64,000 nt of DNA from Aestuariivirga litoralis (GCF_003234965.1 NZ_QKVK01000009.1:62001-126000), one strand, 5' to 3'. Counted from the stretch's first letter, positions 8,666 through 18,311 are shown. Program-made: numbers and translations. The notes: a model not told the origin generated them from the letters alone.

Positions 8666-10231
8666 ATGAATTTCTCACGGCGTCAGGTCCTGGGGTCGGC
8701 GGCCTTGCTTGGCGCGACCATCGCGTCGCTGCGTGCGGGCGCCATCCCCGCTTTTGCCGATGCCCCGGCCGACCTGTTCATCGAGCGCGCGCCCTTCGCC
8801 GAGGACTATGTCCGCAAGCTGGCCGAATCCCTGGCCCAGAAGCCCTGGGAGGACCGCCGCATCGCCATGCCGCCGGGCTGGGAGAACCTCACCTACGACC
8901 AATACCGTGACATCCGCTTCAACCCGGACAAGTCGTTCTGGAAGGGCGAACCGCACCAGTTCTCCTTCGACCTGTTCCATTCGGGCTTCCTGTTCACCGC
9001 ACCCGTCGACATTTTCGTTGTCGAGAACGGCGAGCAGGCGCGCATCAACTACAGCCCGGATCTCTTCACCTTCGGCCCCCAGGCACCCCAGACCGACGGC
9101 AAGACCGACCTCCATTATTCCGGCCTGCGCCTGCGCTTCCCCATCAACACGCCGGACTACAACGACGAATTCGTCGTGTTCCAGGGTGCGTCTTATTTCC
9201 GCGCCGTCGGCAAGGGCATGATCTATGGCCTTTCGGCGCGCGGCCTCGCCGTCGATACCGGCCAGCCCAAGGGCGAGGAATTCCCCATGTTCCGGGATTT
9301 CTGGATCAGGAAGCCGGACCCCGCCGCCACCACCATCGTGGTCGAGGCGCTGCTCGATGCGCCCTCGGTCACCGGCGCCTACAAGTTCTCGATCAAGCCG
9401 GGTGACGACACCCAGATGGACGTCGAACTCACCCTCTATCCGCGGCGTGACATCGCGCATGTGGGCATCGCCCCGATGACGTCCATGTTCCTCCTCGACC
9501 CGCTTACCAAGCCGGTCGATGACTTCCGGCCTTCTGTCCATGATTCCAATGGCTTGATGATGCACACCGGCAGCGGGGAGTGGCTCTGGCGGCCGTTGTC
9601 CAACCCCAAGACGCTGCAGGTCTCGGCCTTCATCGACCAGAGCCCCCGCGGCTTCGGCCTGATGCAGAGGAAGCGCGACTACCGCGACTTCATCGACCTC
9701 GAATCGCGTTACGAAAAGCGCCCCAGCCTGTGGGCGGAGCCGATCGGCGACTGGGGGCAGGGCGACGTCGAGCTCTATGAAATTCCCACCCAGCTTGAAA
9801 CCAACGACAACATCGTGGCGTTCTGGCAGCCCAAGGACGGCCTCAAGCAGGGGCAGAGCTACTCCTACGTGTACCGATTGCACTGGTGCCTGGACTGGCC
9901 GGCCGACCTGCCGGTGGCCCGCACGGTGTTTTCCGGCAGCGGAACGGACCCGAATTATACAGCCGATCCGCCATCTTATGACCCAGATCTGCGGCTTTAC
10001 ATCCTCGAATTCGCCGGCGGTGATCTTGAAGGGGACATCGTGGCGGATGTGACGGCCTCCGCAGGGGTCATCTCGAACGTGCATGCAGCCAAGAACGACG
10101 TGGCCAAAACCACGCGGCTTTCCTTCGAGCATAACGTCAATGGGGCAGATGTTGCGGAATTGCGCGCCGTGCTGAAGCGCGGCGACAAGAAGGCAAGCGA
10201 AACATGGCTCTTCAGGTGGACCAGAAACTGA
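8666..10231 (+). CDS. opgG: Glucan biosynthesis periplasmic protein OpgG/MdoG
   Basis: Periplasmic protein needed for the final assembly or branching of osmoregulated periplasmic glucans. The ATG at 8666 gives 521 residues beginning MNFSRRQVLGSAALLGATIA, a twin-arginine (Tat) leader with SRRQVLG; an upstream in-frame start at 8633 would place 11 extra residues before it and is less likely. The sequence FERAPF-like region, the long beta-rich MdoG domain and the carboxy-terminal Ig-like end (TWLFRWTRN) are as in the family. It overlaps opgH by 28 bp, so the two are almost certainly co-translated. A Tat rather than Sec leader suggests export in folded form. Confidence 0.93.
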   Translation: MNFSRRQVLGSAALLGATIASLRAGAIPAFADAPADLFIERAPFAEDYVRKLAESLAQKPWEDRRIAMPPGWENLTYDQYRDIRFNPDKSFWKGEPHQFSFDLFHSGFLFTAPVDIFVVENGEQARINYSPDLFTFGPQAPQTDGKTDLHYSGLRLRFPINTPDYNDEFVVFQGASYFRAVGKGMIYGLSARGLAVDTGQPKGEEFPMFRDFWIRKPDPAATTIVVEALLDAPSVTGAYKFSIKPGDDTQMDVELTLYPRRDIAHVGIAPMTSMFLLDPLTKPVDDFRPSVHDSNGLMMHTGSGEWLWRPLSNPKTLQVSAFIDQSPRGFGLMQRKRDYRDFIDLESRYEKRPSLWAEPIGDWGQGDVELYEIPTQLETNDNIVAFWQPKDGLKQGQSYSYVYRLHWCLDWPADLPVARTVFSGSGTDPNYTADPPSYDPDLRLYILEFAGGDLEGDIVADVTASAGVISNVHAAKNDVAKTTRLSFEHNVNGADVAELRAVLKRGDKKASETWLFRWTRN

Positions 10232-12084
10232 CCGACACACTCCCGGCGGAAGCGCCGCTCGCCATGCCCGTGCAGGACCTGAAGTCCTGGGCGGGTGAGG
10301 CCGTTCCGGTGGGCAATGGTCGCGACGTGCTGTTTTCCCGCCTCTTCGTCTTCGGCGCCTCCATCCTCATCACCGGCTTCGGCACCTGGAAGATGTATGA
10401 AGTCATCAGCCCGGTGAACGTCACCGCGCTGCAGGTGCTCTTCGCCAGCTTCTTCGCGCTCACCTTCGCCTGGATCGCCTTTTCCTGCGCCAGCGCCATC
10501 CTGGGCTTCCTCGTCCTGCTGCGCGGCAAGGTTCGCCTGCCGAAGCTCGCGGAAACCTGCGACATGGGCCGCACCGCACTCCTCATGCCGGTCTACAACG
10601 AGGATCCGGAGCGCGTCTTCGCCGCGCTCTCGCGCATGGGCCAGGCGCTGCGCCGCGAGGGCGTGGCCCGCCACTTCGACATCTTCGTGCTCTCCGACAC
10701 CCGCAAGGACCACATCGCCGCGGCGGAAGTCGATGCCCATGAGTGGCTGAAGCGCCAGCTCGGCCCCGCCATCAAGGTCTATTACCGCCGGCGCGACAAC
10801 AACCATCACCGCAAGGCCGGCAACATCGCCGACTTCGTCACCCGCTGGGGTGCCGCCTATGACCACATGATCGTGCTCGATGCCGACAGCGACATGTCGG
10901 CCTCCGCCATGATCACGCTGGCCCGCGCCATGGCGGCGGACCCCAAGTCCGGCATCATCCAGTCCCTGCCGCTGCTGCAGAACCGCTGGACCCCCTTCGC
11001 CCGCATGACGCAGTTTGCCGGCCGCGTCTATGGCCCGCTCGTCGCCGCAGGCCTCTCCGCCTGGCACGGGCGGGACGGCAATTACTGGGGCCACAACGCC
11101 ATCATCCGCACCAGGGCCTTCGCCGAGGCCTGCGGACTTCCCGAACTCAAGGGCCGCAAGCCCTTCGGCGGCCATGTGCTGAGCCATGACTTCGTGGAAG
11201 CCGCCCTCATCCGCCGCGCCGGCTGGGCCGTCTACATGCTCCCCGGCCTGACCGGCTCCTATGAGGAAACGCCCCCCTGCCTCATCGACCTCGCCACGCG
11301 CGACCGGCGCTGGGCCCAGGGCAATCTCCAGCACATGAAGATCGTGGGTGCGAAGGGCCTCCACTGGGTCAGCCGCGTGCACCTGATCCAGGGCATCATG
11401 TCCTACCTCGCCTCGCCGCTGTGGCTCATGCTGCTGCTGGCAGGCCTGCTGCTTGCCACCGTGGCACGCCATACGACGCCCAATTACTTCCCCGACTCCT
11501 TCTCGCTCTTCCCCGTCTGGCCGGTGTTCGACCCTGAGCTGGCGCTCAGGCTCTTCGCCATCACCTTCGGCGTGCTCTACCTGCCCAAGCTCCTCGCCCT
11601 CATCCTGGCCCTGAAGGACAGCGAGCTGCGCAAGGGCTGCGGCGGCACCATCGGCCTCCTCAAGAGCGTGCTGGCGGAAACCTTCGTCTCCATGCTGCTC
11701 TCGCCCATCATGATGCTGATCCAGTCGCGCGTCGTGGCGGACGTGATGATCGGCCGCGATTCCGGCTGGAACGCCCAGAACCGGGATGACCAGGCCATGC
11801 CCTTCAGGGCCTGCGCGCGGGTCCATGCCGCGCATGTGGTGGCGGGCATCGCGTTTGGCGTGCTGGCCTTCCACATTTCCTGGGCCACCTTCCTGTGGCT
11901 CGCCCCCATCGCCGGTGCGCTCATGCTCTCGCCGCTGGTCTCGTGGTCGACGGGCCTACCGGAATTCGGCCGCAGGCTGTGGCACTGGAACGTCTTCCGC
12001 ATCCCCGAAGAGGCCCCGCGCAAGGCCGAGGAGGCAGTGGCCGACGTGGTCCAGCCCGAACAGCTGCTGGAAGCCGCGCAGTAG
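10204..12084 (+). CDS. opgH: Glucans biosynthesis glucosyltransferase OpgH/MdoH
   Basis: Inner-membrane family 2 glycosyltransferase that polymerises beta-glucose from UDP-glucose into the periplasmic glucan backbone. It has 626 residues, shorter than the about 850 of E. coli MdoH. Two membrane segments lie near 45-65 and 80-105. The cytoplasmic catalytic domain has LLMPVYNEDPERVF at 126-139, the DADSD motif at 226-230, SHDFVEA at 327-333 and a Q/RxxRW-like RDRRWAQGN at 366-373. Several more membrane helices follow from about 395. The start lies inside the end of opgG. The gene is followed by palindrome copy A1. Confidence 0.94.
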   Translation: MALQVDQKLTDTLPAEAPLAMPVQDLKSWAGEAVPVGNGRDVLFSRLFVFGASILITGFGTWKMYEVISPVNVTALQVLFASFFALTFAWIAFSCASAILGFLVLLRGKVRLPKLAETCDMGRTALLMPVYNEDPERVFAALSRMGQALRREGVARHFDIFVLSDTRKDHIAAAEVDAHEWLKRQLGPAIKVYYRRRDNNHHRKAGNIADFVTRWGAAYDHMIVLDADSDMSASAMITLARAMAADPKSGIIQSLPLLQNRWTPFARMTQFAGRVYGPLVAAGLSAWHGRDGNYWGHNAIIRTRAFAEACGLPELKGRKPFGGHVLSHDFVEAALIRRAGWAVYMLPGLTGSYEETPPCLIDLATRDRRWAQGNLQHMKIVGAKGLHWVSRVHLIQGIMSYLASPLWLMLLLAGLLLATVARHTTPNYFPDSFSLFPVWPVFDPELALRLFAITFGVLYLPKLLALILALKDSELRKGCGGTIGLLKSVLAETFVSMLLSPIMMLIQSRVVADVMIGRDSGWNAQNRDDQAMPFRACARVHAAHVVAGIAFGVLAFHISWATFLWLAPIAGALMLSPLVSWSTGLPEFGRRLWHWNVFRIPEEAPRKAEEAVADVVQPEQLLEAAQ

Positions 12085-12097
12085 GTCACGCCAATCA

Positions 12098-12178
12098 CTC
12101 ATCATGCCCGGGCTCGTCCCGGGCATCCTTTGCCCTACCGTCGAAAAGGATAGCCGGCACACGCCCGGCGATGATGAG
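12098..12178. repeat. Family A double-hairpin palindrome, copy A1
   Basis: First hairpin ATGCCCGGG-CTCGT-CCCGGGCAT at 12104-12126. A second, degenerate GC hairpin lies at about 12153-12170. Outer ends CTCATCAT and ATGATGAG are inverted. It sits between convergent opgH and the aconitase-X small subunit gene and could terminate both transcripts. Confidence 0.85.
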
Positions 12179-12201
12179 AGGTGAGGAGGGCGCGGCGGGT
12201 G

Positions 12202-12606
12202 TCAGTCCACCATGACCGCCCCGTCTGCCGCAATCGCAACCCGCCGCGCGCCGCGCAGCCGCTCCAACTCCGCCGCCGACACGCAGGCCACCACGCAGCG
12301 CCGCCCATAAAGCGTTGCCGCCACCTCGGCGCCAACCGCGAGGTTGATGTCCGGTTCGGCCAGCACGATGGCCACCGGCGCCGTGCCCAGGCGGATCGCC
12401 TCTGCGATCGCGCCGGGGGCCGAGCCCGAACCGCGGGTCTCCTTCATCACCAGCACGGTATCCTTCACGCAAGAGCCCCGCTGGGGGTGATGCACATCGA
12501 GGATCACGCCCGTGCGCGGTTCGAAGGCGCCCCAGAAACTCAGGGGCTCGTCGAGTGACAGCACCGGCCCTTCCGCCGCGCCGGAGGTGAGAAGCCGCGC
12601 CCTCAT
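12202..12606 (-). CDS. Aconitase X small (swivel, DUF126) subunit
   Basis: Small subunit (134 residues) of a two-subunit aconitase-X hydro-lyase. Segments GPVLSLDEPLSFWGAFEPRTG and the KETRGSGSAPGAIAEAIRLG loop are characteristic of the swivelling DUF126 domain. The ATG at 12606 overlaps the stop of the large subunit gene (ATGA), which indicates translational coupling in the order large then small. In characterised bacterial members the enzyme dehydrates cis-3-hydroxy-L-proline; that assignment is family knowledge and is not proven here. The gene is convergent with opgH and ends just after palindrome A1. Confidence 0.88.
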   Translation of the reverse strand: MRARLLTSGAAEGPVLSLDEPLSFWGAFEPRTGVILDVHHPQRGSCVKDTVLVMKETRGSGSAPGAIAEAIRLGTAPVAIVLAEPDINLAVGAEVAATLYGRRCVVACVSAAELERLRGARRVAIAADGAVMVD

Positions 12607-13868
12607 GCGTTGGTCCACAGGTGAGGGTCGCGCCACACCGCGCCCCTGATGGCGCTCTCCACGCACTCCTTCAGCGAGCCGAAGGCCACCTCCACACCCA
12701 GCATGCCCGGCGCGTAGTAGGCCCACTTCGCCGCATTGGTCATCACCCGGCCGCGAAGCCCGCGCACGCGGGGCGAATGATAGGTGCAGACATCGACCGG
12801 CACCTCGACGCCGCAGGCCTCCAGTGCCGCGATCCAGCCCTTCGCCTGCGCCATGGCGCGCACGCCGCGGCTGGTCGACACGAGCATGGGCAGACCCGCC
12901 TTCACCTTGCGCCCGTCGAACAGCGCCACCAGGGCCTCGAATTCCCCCAGTCCAAAATGCGGCGTGCCCAGCGCCACCGCATCGAGCGGACCGTCGCGGG
13001 CGGTGGACAGTTCGTGATGTGCGCGGGCAAGGTCCTCACGCGTCACCACGTGTGTCTCGCCGCTGCCGAACACCGCGCCAAGTTCCGGCGCTTCCGGTGT
13101 CACACCCGTGCCATGCCACAGCTCCACGCCGCCCGAGGAAGCCGCCGCCGAGCTGATTGCCTTCAGCGCATGTTTCGGCGCATCGCCTGCGAGCCCCGAG
13201 ATCACCGGAACGCGCCGTCCTGCGATTCGACCCGCATGATGCCCGATCAGATGCGCGAAGATGTCCTCGCGCCGCCACGCTTCTGGAAGACCCGCCGCAT
13301 CGATGTGGAGTTCCGCCCGGCGGCCTTCGTCGCGGTGCAGCCCCGCATCGGGTGCCAAACCCGTCAGCGCGCAGGCCACGTCGAGGTAATCGCCATACTT
13401 GTTGGTCCGCGCCCCCACGACCGAATTGTAGTAGGACACCGCATTGGACTCTCCCACCGCGATATGGTCGCCGAACTTCGGCCCACCCGGCAGCTGGTAG
13501 GGCGCGCAGGTCCAGGTGGGTCTCGTGCCGAGCGTCTCATAGAGATGCATCAGTTCCGCCGCACCTTCCACCATCTCGGGGTCTTCTTCGCGTGGCCGCA
13601 GCGAAGCATCGGCGAGGGAGACGACGCCATTGTTGGTCCAGGTCTCGACCGCAAGCGCTGCACCGTTCTCGGTGAGGAAGCGCACGAAGTCGACATGCGC
13701 CTGGCCGGTGTAGAAACAGGCATCGAGATGCGCGAAGGTGATCGGGATCAGCCGCTCAGCCTTCATGATGTCCGCCGCCTTCACCACGAGCCGCGCCGCC
13801 AGCTGCATGGCCGGGCCATGCTCGCCGGCAAGCTGGGCGCGGACGCTCTCGGGTAACTCCACACTCAT
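12603..13868 (-). CDS. Aconitase X large (catalytic) subunit, probable cis-3-hydroxy-L-proline dehydratase
   Basis: Catalytic subunit (421 residues) of aconitase X, a cytoplasmic iron-sulfur hydro-lyase. Conserved features are LIPITFAHLDACFYTG near residue 41, TWTCAPYQLPGGPKFGDHIA with a candidate cluster cysteine, and GESNAVSYYNSVVGARTNKYGD. Bacterial two-subunit members convert trans/cis-3-hydroxyproline intermediates, whereas archaeal ones act on phosphomevalonate. In many genomes the pair lies beside proline racemase, ketimine reductase or a hydroxyproline transporter; none of these is in this window. It is the first gene of a two-gene operon. Palindrome B1 lies directly upstream of the start. 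Confidence 0.88.
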   Translation of the reverse strand: MSVELPESVRAQLAGEHGPAMQLAARLVVKAADIMKAERLIPITFAHLDACFYTGQAHVDFVRFLTENGAALAVETWTNNGVVSLADASLRPREEDPEMVEGAAELMHLYETLGTRPTWTCAPYQLPGGPKFGDHIAVGESNAVSYYNSVVGARTNKYGDYLDVACALTGLAPDAGLHRDEGRRAELHIDAAGLPEAWRREDIFAHLIGHHAGRIAGRRVPVISGLAGDAPKHALKAISSAAASSGGVELWHGTGVTPEAPELGAVFGSGETHVVTREDLARAHHELSTARDGPLDAVALGTPHFGLGEFEALVALFDGRKVKAGLPMLVSTSRGVRAMAQAKGWIAALEACGVEVPVDVCTYHSPRVRGLRGRVMTNAAKWAYYAPGMLGVEVAFGSLKECVESAIRGAVWRDPHLWTNA

Positions 13869-13876
13869 CCCCTCAG

Positions 13877-13965
13877 GCCGTCATCCCGGCGAAGGCCGGG
13901 ATCCCGCTTTGCATCGGCATGCGCGGCGACGGAGGCTGGATCCCGGCCTTCGCCGGGATGACGGC
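13877..13965. repeat. Family B palindrome, copy B1
   Basis: Two 28-bp arms (13877-13904 and 13938-13965) are perfect inverted repeats separated by 33 bp. Each arm also folds on itself around TCCCGGC-GAAG-GCCGGGA. It is intergenic, between the aconitase-X large subunit start and the 3' end of the LplT/Aas fusion gene. A diverged second copy is at 48397-48474. Confidence 0.9.
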
Positions 13966-13997
13966 TTCTAAGAGAAGTGCGTGAAAGGCCACCATCC

Positions 13998-16900
13998 CTA
14001 AGGCTTCACCTGCTCGGCCGCCATGCGGTTCAGCGCCTGGTAATCCGTCTTGCCGGAGCCCAGCAGCGGCAGTTCCTTCACCGCGATCACGTTGCGCGGC
14101 ATCATCAGTGCAGTGGCATTGGCGGCCTTCAGCTTCTCCTGCACCGCCCGGGCGTCGAGTGCGGCATCGGTGGTGAACATGACGAGCTGCTCGCCCTTCT
14201 TCAGGTCGGGCACGGCGACCACCGCATGCTGCGCCTCGGGGAAGGCCTCTGCCAGCTTCTGTTCCACGAGGCCCAGCGACACCATCTCGCCCGCGATCTT
14301 GGCAAAGCGCTTGGCGCGGCCGAGGATGGTGACGAAGCCATCGTCATCGATCTTCACGATGTCGCCGGTGTCATACCAGCCGTCCTCCGGCGCCTCGATC
14401 ACGCCGGGCTTCTCGGCGCGGAGATAGCCCAGCATGATGTTGGGCCCCTTCACATAGAGCCGGCCCCCTTCCGAGATGCCCGGCACCTCCTCCAGCTTGT
14501 ACTGGATCTGGTCGAGCAGGCGGCCCACCGTGCCGGTGCGGAAATGCATCGGCGTGTTGACGGCCACCACCGGCGCGCATTCCGTGGCGCCATAGCCTTC
14601 GAGGATGCGCAGGCCGAATTTCTCCATCCATGCCTCGCGCGTCTCGGGCTTCACCCGCTCCGCACCTGCCACCACCAGTCGCACGTTGAAGAAGTCGTAG
14701 GGGTGCGCACTGCGGGCATAGCCCATCAGGAAGGTGTCGGTGCCGAACAGCACCGTGGCATTGGTCTCGTAGCAGAGCTCCGGCACCACCTTGTAATGGA
14801 GCGGCGAGGGATAGAGGAAGGTGCGCACGCCAGCCAGCACGGGGAGCAGCGCGCCGCCCGTCAGCCCGAAGGCATGGAACATCGGCAGCGCGTTGAACAC
14901 CACGTCGGACGCCGTGAAGGCGATGCGCGCCGCCGCCTGGTAGCGGTTGGCCTGCAGGTTGCGGTGCGACAGCACCACCCCCTTCGGCAGGCCCTCCGAA
15001 CCCGAGGTGAACAGGATGATGGCGGGCGAATTGGCATCCGCCGAGGCGCCGCCCATGCGCAGCGCCGTCTTCGAGAAGACGCGCGCGAACAGCCCGTAGA
15101 GCTTGTCCTTCAGCTCCAGCCCCTCGCGCAGCTCCTCGAGGAAGATCACCTTGCGCCCCTCGGACAGGAGCTTCAGGTCCGCCTCCATGCCGCCTGCCTC
15201 GATGAAGCGCTTCGAGGTGACGATGCTCGTCGCCTGTGCCGCCGCACAGGCCGCCGCCATGTTCACCGCGCCGGTGGAGAAGTTCAGCATCGCCGGTACG
15301 CGCCCGAAGGCGTGCAGGCCGAAGATGGTCAGCAGGCAGCCGATCGAGTTGGGCAGCAGCACCGCTACATTGGTCTGGCCCGGCGTCATCTCCGCCATGC
15401 GGCGGCCCAGGATGAAGCTTCCCATCACCAGGCGGCCGAGGCTGGTGGGATTGCGGGCGATGTCCTCCACCACCTTGTGGCCGCCGCCATGGGTGTGGCG
15501 CGCGTCGAGCAGCGACTGGAACAGCGTGCGGTCGATGGCCGAGGTGCGGAACACCATGTCGGTCATCACGTCATAGAGGCGGTCGGCCTGGTGCTGGCGG
15601 AGCGCCGCACCCTTCAGCCCGTCCGGCGGGTCGAATTTCACCGGCGGCAGGAAGGTGATGGTGATCTTGGGGAACCAGCGGAGCCTGAGCTTGCCGCGCA
15701 TGCGCGAGAAGGGCGTATAGAGTGCCCCGTCGATCCTCACCGGCAGCACCCGCGCCTTGGCCATCTGGGCAATGGCGCCGGGGCCTTCGTAAACCTTCAT
15801 CAGCGCGCCCGTCACGGTGAGGCGGCCTTCCGGGAAGATCACCACCTTGCGGCCCTTCTTCAGCTCGTCCACCAGCACGCGCAGCGCCATCGGGTTGGTG
15901 GGGTCGATGGCGATCATCTTGAACAGGATGAAGGACGGCTTTGCCCACCAGGCCTGCGCCACATGGGTGTTGATGGCGAAGCTCGCCCGCTCCGGCAGGA
16001 AGGCGGACAGCAGCGGCCCATCGAGGAACGACGTGTGGTTCGCCACGATCACCGCCTTGCGCCCGGCGGCCCTGTAGTTCTCGAGTCCCTTCACCTCAAC
16101 CCGGTAAAACAGCCGGAACAGGAAGCGCGCCACCGAGGCAGCCAGCTCCTGCGTCAGCAGCCGCGCCACGAACACCGAGGCCACCGCATTGGCCAGTCCC
16201 AGCAGCAGGAAGAAGGCCTGCGCCGACATCACCTTCAGCAGCACCGCGCCCGCCAGCGCCGAGGCGATCATGAAGATGGCGTTCATCACGTTGTTGGCCG
16301 CGATGACCCGCGACCGGCGCGACGGGTTGGAGCGATGCTGCATGATGGCGTTGAGCGGCACCGCATAGAGCCCGCCGAAGAAAGCCACGAAGAACAGGTC
16401 GATGCCCACCCGCCAGCCTTGCCAGTGGCTGAAGAAGGACAGGATCCCGACATCCGTCTGCCCGGCCATCGCCGCATGGGCAGCCCCCGCCGCGAAATAG
16501 AGGTCGAGCAGGAACACCGTCATCATGATCGAGGCGACCGGCACGTAGCGCGGCGAGACGTCGCCCTTCAGCAGCGCATTGGTCAGCAGCGAGCCCGCGC
16601 CGATGCCGATGGTGAACAGTCCGATGAAGGCATTGGCCACCGTGTCGTCGGCCAGCAGCACGTCGCGCGTGAAGACCGGAAGCTGCGCCATGATGGCAGC
16701 ACCCAGGAACCAGAACCACGAGGCGCCGATCACCGACCAGAACACGTCCTCGCGCTCGCGCGCATAGGAGAGCAGCTTGAGCGTGGCGCGCGGAATGTTC
16801 CAGTCGAACGTGATCGACCGGTCGCCGGGGGCGGACGGCATCAGGAAGGCACAGCCATAGGCGATGACCGCCAGCACGATGATCGAAATGGCGAGGACGT

Positions 16901-17444
16901 CGCGTCCCACGCCCTGCAGCACCAGGAAGCCGCCATAGAGCGTGCCGAGCAGGATGGTGACGAAGGTGCCGAGTTCGATCAGCGCATTGCCGGCGATCAG
17001 CTGCTCGCGCTTCAGGTATTGCGGCAGCACGCCATACTTGATCGGCCCGAAGAAAGCCGCCGTGGTGCCCGCGAGGAACAGCACCACGAGGTGCATGACC
17101 GGGTTCTCGAGATAGAGGCTGAGGCCCCCGAACACCATGGCCGCAAGGTCGAACAGCTTCACCCAGCGCGCCACCCGGGCCTTGTCGTACTTGTCCGCCA
17201 GCTGCCCGGCGATGGCCGAGAACAGGAAATAGGGCAGCATGAAAAGCGCCAGCCCCGCCTGCACGAACAGTGCCGCGTCGAAGTGGAAGCGCACCGCCAG
17301 GTCATAGGTGATGAGGATGGCGATGCCGTTCCGGACCGCGTTGTCGTTGAAGGCGCTGATGGCCTGGGTGACGAAGAGTGGCAGGAAGCTGCGCGACGTC
17401 AGGATCGCGAACTGGCTTTGCGTCTCGGGTGTCTCGCCGCTCAT
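13998..17444 (-). CDS. LplT-like MFS carrier / PlsC acyltransferase / acyl-ACP ligase fusion (Aas-type)
   Basis: Inner-membrane protein of 1148 residues predicted to import lysophospholipid and re-acylate it with fatty acid activated on ACP. Residues about 15-435 are an MFS/LplT-type transporter with a dozen hydrophobic segments. An acyltransferase domain follows with NHTSFLD (469-475) and FPEGR (537-541). From about 640 to the end is an AMP-forming ligase with the P-loop LFTSGSEGLPKG (812-823), YGATECAPV and YDTGD. The chosen start is the ATG at 17444 (MSGETPE); a TTG at 17462 would add six residues. In E. coli LplT and Aas are two proteins; this single-chain form is known in other proteobacteria. 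Confidence 0.92.
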   Translation of the reverse strand: MSGETPETQSQFAILTSRSFLPLFVTQAISAFNDNAVRNGIAILITYDLAVRFHFDAALFVQAGLALFMLPYFLFSAIAGQLADKYDKARVARWVKLFDLAAMVFGGLSLYLENPVMHLVVLFLAGTTAAFFGPIKYGVLPQYLKREQLIAGNALIELGTFVTILLGTLYGGFLVLQGVGRDVLAISIIVLAVIAYGCAFLMPSAPGDRSITFDWNIPRATLKLLSYAREREDVFWSVIGASWFWFLGAAIMAQLPVFTRDVLLADDTVANAFIGLFTIGIGAGSLLTNALLKGDVSPRYVPVASIMMTVFLLDLYFAAGAAHAAMAGQTDVGILSFFSHWQGWRVGIDLFFVAFFGGLYAVPLNAIMQHRSNPSRRSRVIAANNVMNAIFMIASALAGAVLLKVMSAQAFFLLLGLANAVASVFVARLLTQELAASVARFLFRLFYRVEVKGLENYRAAGRKAVIVANHTSFLDGPLLSAFLPERASFAINTHVAQAWWAKPSFILFKMIAIDPTNPMALRVLVDELKKGRKVVIFPEGRLTVTGALMKVYEGPGAIAQMAKARVLPVRIDGALYTPFSRMRGKLRLRWFPKITITFLPPVKFDPPDGLKGAALRQHQADRLYDVMTDMVFRTSAIDRTLFQSLLDARHTHGGGHKVVEDIARNPTSLGRLVMGSFILGRRMAEMTPGQTNVAVLLPNSIGCLLTIFGLHAFGRVPAMLNFSTGAVNMAAACAAAQATSIVTSKRFIEAGGMEADLKLLSEGRKVIFLEELREGLELKDKLYGLFARVFSKTALRMGGASADANSPAIILFTSGSEGLPKGVVLSHRNLQANRYQAAARIAFTASDVVFNALPMFHAFGLTGGALLPVLAGVRTFLYPSPLHYKVVPELCYETNATVLFGTDTFLMGYARSAHPYDFFNVRLVVAGAERVKPETREAWMEKFGLRILEGYGATECAPVVAVNTPMHFRTGTVGRLLDQIQYKLEEVPGISEGGRLYVKGPNIMLGYLRAEKPGVIEAPEDGWYDTGDIVKIDDDGFVTILGRAKRFAKIAGEMVSLGLVEQKLAEAFPEAQHAVVAVPDLKKGEQLVMFTTDAALDARAVQEKLKAANATALMMPRNVIAVKELPLLGSGKTDYQALNRMAAEQVKP

Positions 17445-17606
17445 GCTACCGTCTGAATCCAATGGTTGCGCGTGTTGCCGGGACTATTGCAGACCTCCGG
17501 CGGATCATCAAACGCCGAAAACAAATTCGTGATTTTCCGTGCACAAACCGCCGCCGCGAAGGCCCCGTAACGCTTCATGTCAATTCCGACACAGGGAGAT
17601 TTCTCA

Positions 17607-18095
17607 ATGAAGCGCCTTCGCAACCTCGCCGCTGCCGCGGCCATCGCCGTGTCCGGCCTTGCCATGTCGGCCCAGGCCTTCGCCGCGGACGTGGTGGACA
17701 CGGCCGTCGCCGCCGGCAACTTCAAGACGCTGGTCGCCGCGGTGCAGGCCGCGGGCCTCGTCGACACGCTCAAGGGCCAGGGCCCCTTCACCGTCTTCGC
17801 CCCCACGGATGAGGCCTTCGCCAAGCTGCCCGCCGGCACGGTCGACACCCTGCTGAAGCCCGAGAACAAGGACAAGCTCGTCGCCATCCTCACCTATCAC
17901 GTGGTGCCCGGCAAGGTGATGGCTGCCGATGTCGCCGGCAAGGAGCTCATGGTCAAGAGCGTCCAGGGCGGCGAGATCGACATCAAGGGCAAGGACGGCG
18001 TCACCGTCGACCAGGCCAAGGTCATCAAGGCCGATATCGTCACCGACAATGGCGTGATCCACGTGATCGACGCGGTGATCATGCCGAAGATGTAA
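17607..18095 (+). CDS. Secreted fasciclin (FAS1) domain protein
   Basis: Exported 162-residue protein made of one FAS1 domain, a fold usually linked to adhesion or extracellular matrix; in bacteria the exact role is mostly unknown. The ATG at 17607 is chosen because AGGGAG stands 8 bp upstream and a clean signal peptide follows ([20 protein letters not shown], cleaved after AFA near residue 29). FAS1 motifs are present: [28 protein letters not shown] and [14 protein letters not shown] at the end. An in-frame start at 17577 would add ten residues and spoil the leader. It is followed by hairpin repeats that may end the transcript. Confidence 0.92.
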   Translation: MKRLRNLAAAAAIAVSGLAMSAQAFAADVVDTAVAAGNFKTLVAAVQAAGLVDTLKGQGPFTVFAPTDEAFAKLPAGTVDTLLKPENKDKLVAILTYHVVPGKVMAADVAGKELMVKSVQGGEIDIKGKDGVTVDQAKVIKADIVTDNGVIHVIDAVIMPKM

Positions 18096-18250
18096 GGCCG
18101 GCAGGGGCGGCGTCCCTGCGGCGCCGCCCCGTCGCCTTCTCTATTCTGAACGTCTGCCCCCTCTTTCCCACGAAAGCGGGGGCCCGGCCTGGTTGCTCGC
18201 CTTGCCGGGCGGTTTGTAAGTCGTGCGTACACCTCAACTCCCAGACTTGC

Positions 18251-18279
18251 ATCGCCGGGCGTGACCCGGCGATTTTTTT
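18251..18279 (+). terminator. Hairpin with T-tract after the fasciclin gene (also family A arm)
   Basis: Perfect 9-bp stem ATCGCCGGG-CGTGA-CCCGGCGAT (18251-18273) runs into seven T residues (18273-18279). It looks like an intrinsic terminator on the plus strand, 156 bp after the fasciclin stop, and has the stem and loop pattern of the family A palindromes. Confidence 0.65.
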
Positions 18280-18311
18280 GATTTCAAGCTTCGCCTGCTT
18301 CACGTCCCCGC

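Noticed and set aside
13977-17456. Plus-strand frame of 1159 residues opposite the LplT/Aas fusion
   Set aside because: Same effect of GC content; no membrane or catalytic motifs are visible, and the minus-strand fusion accounts for the region.
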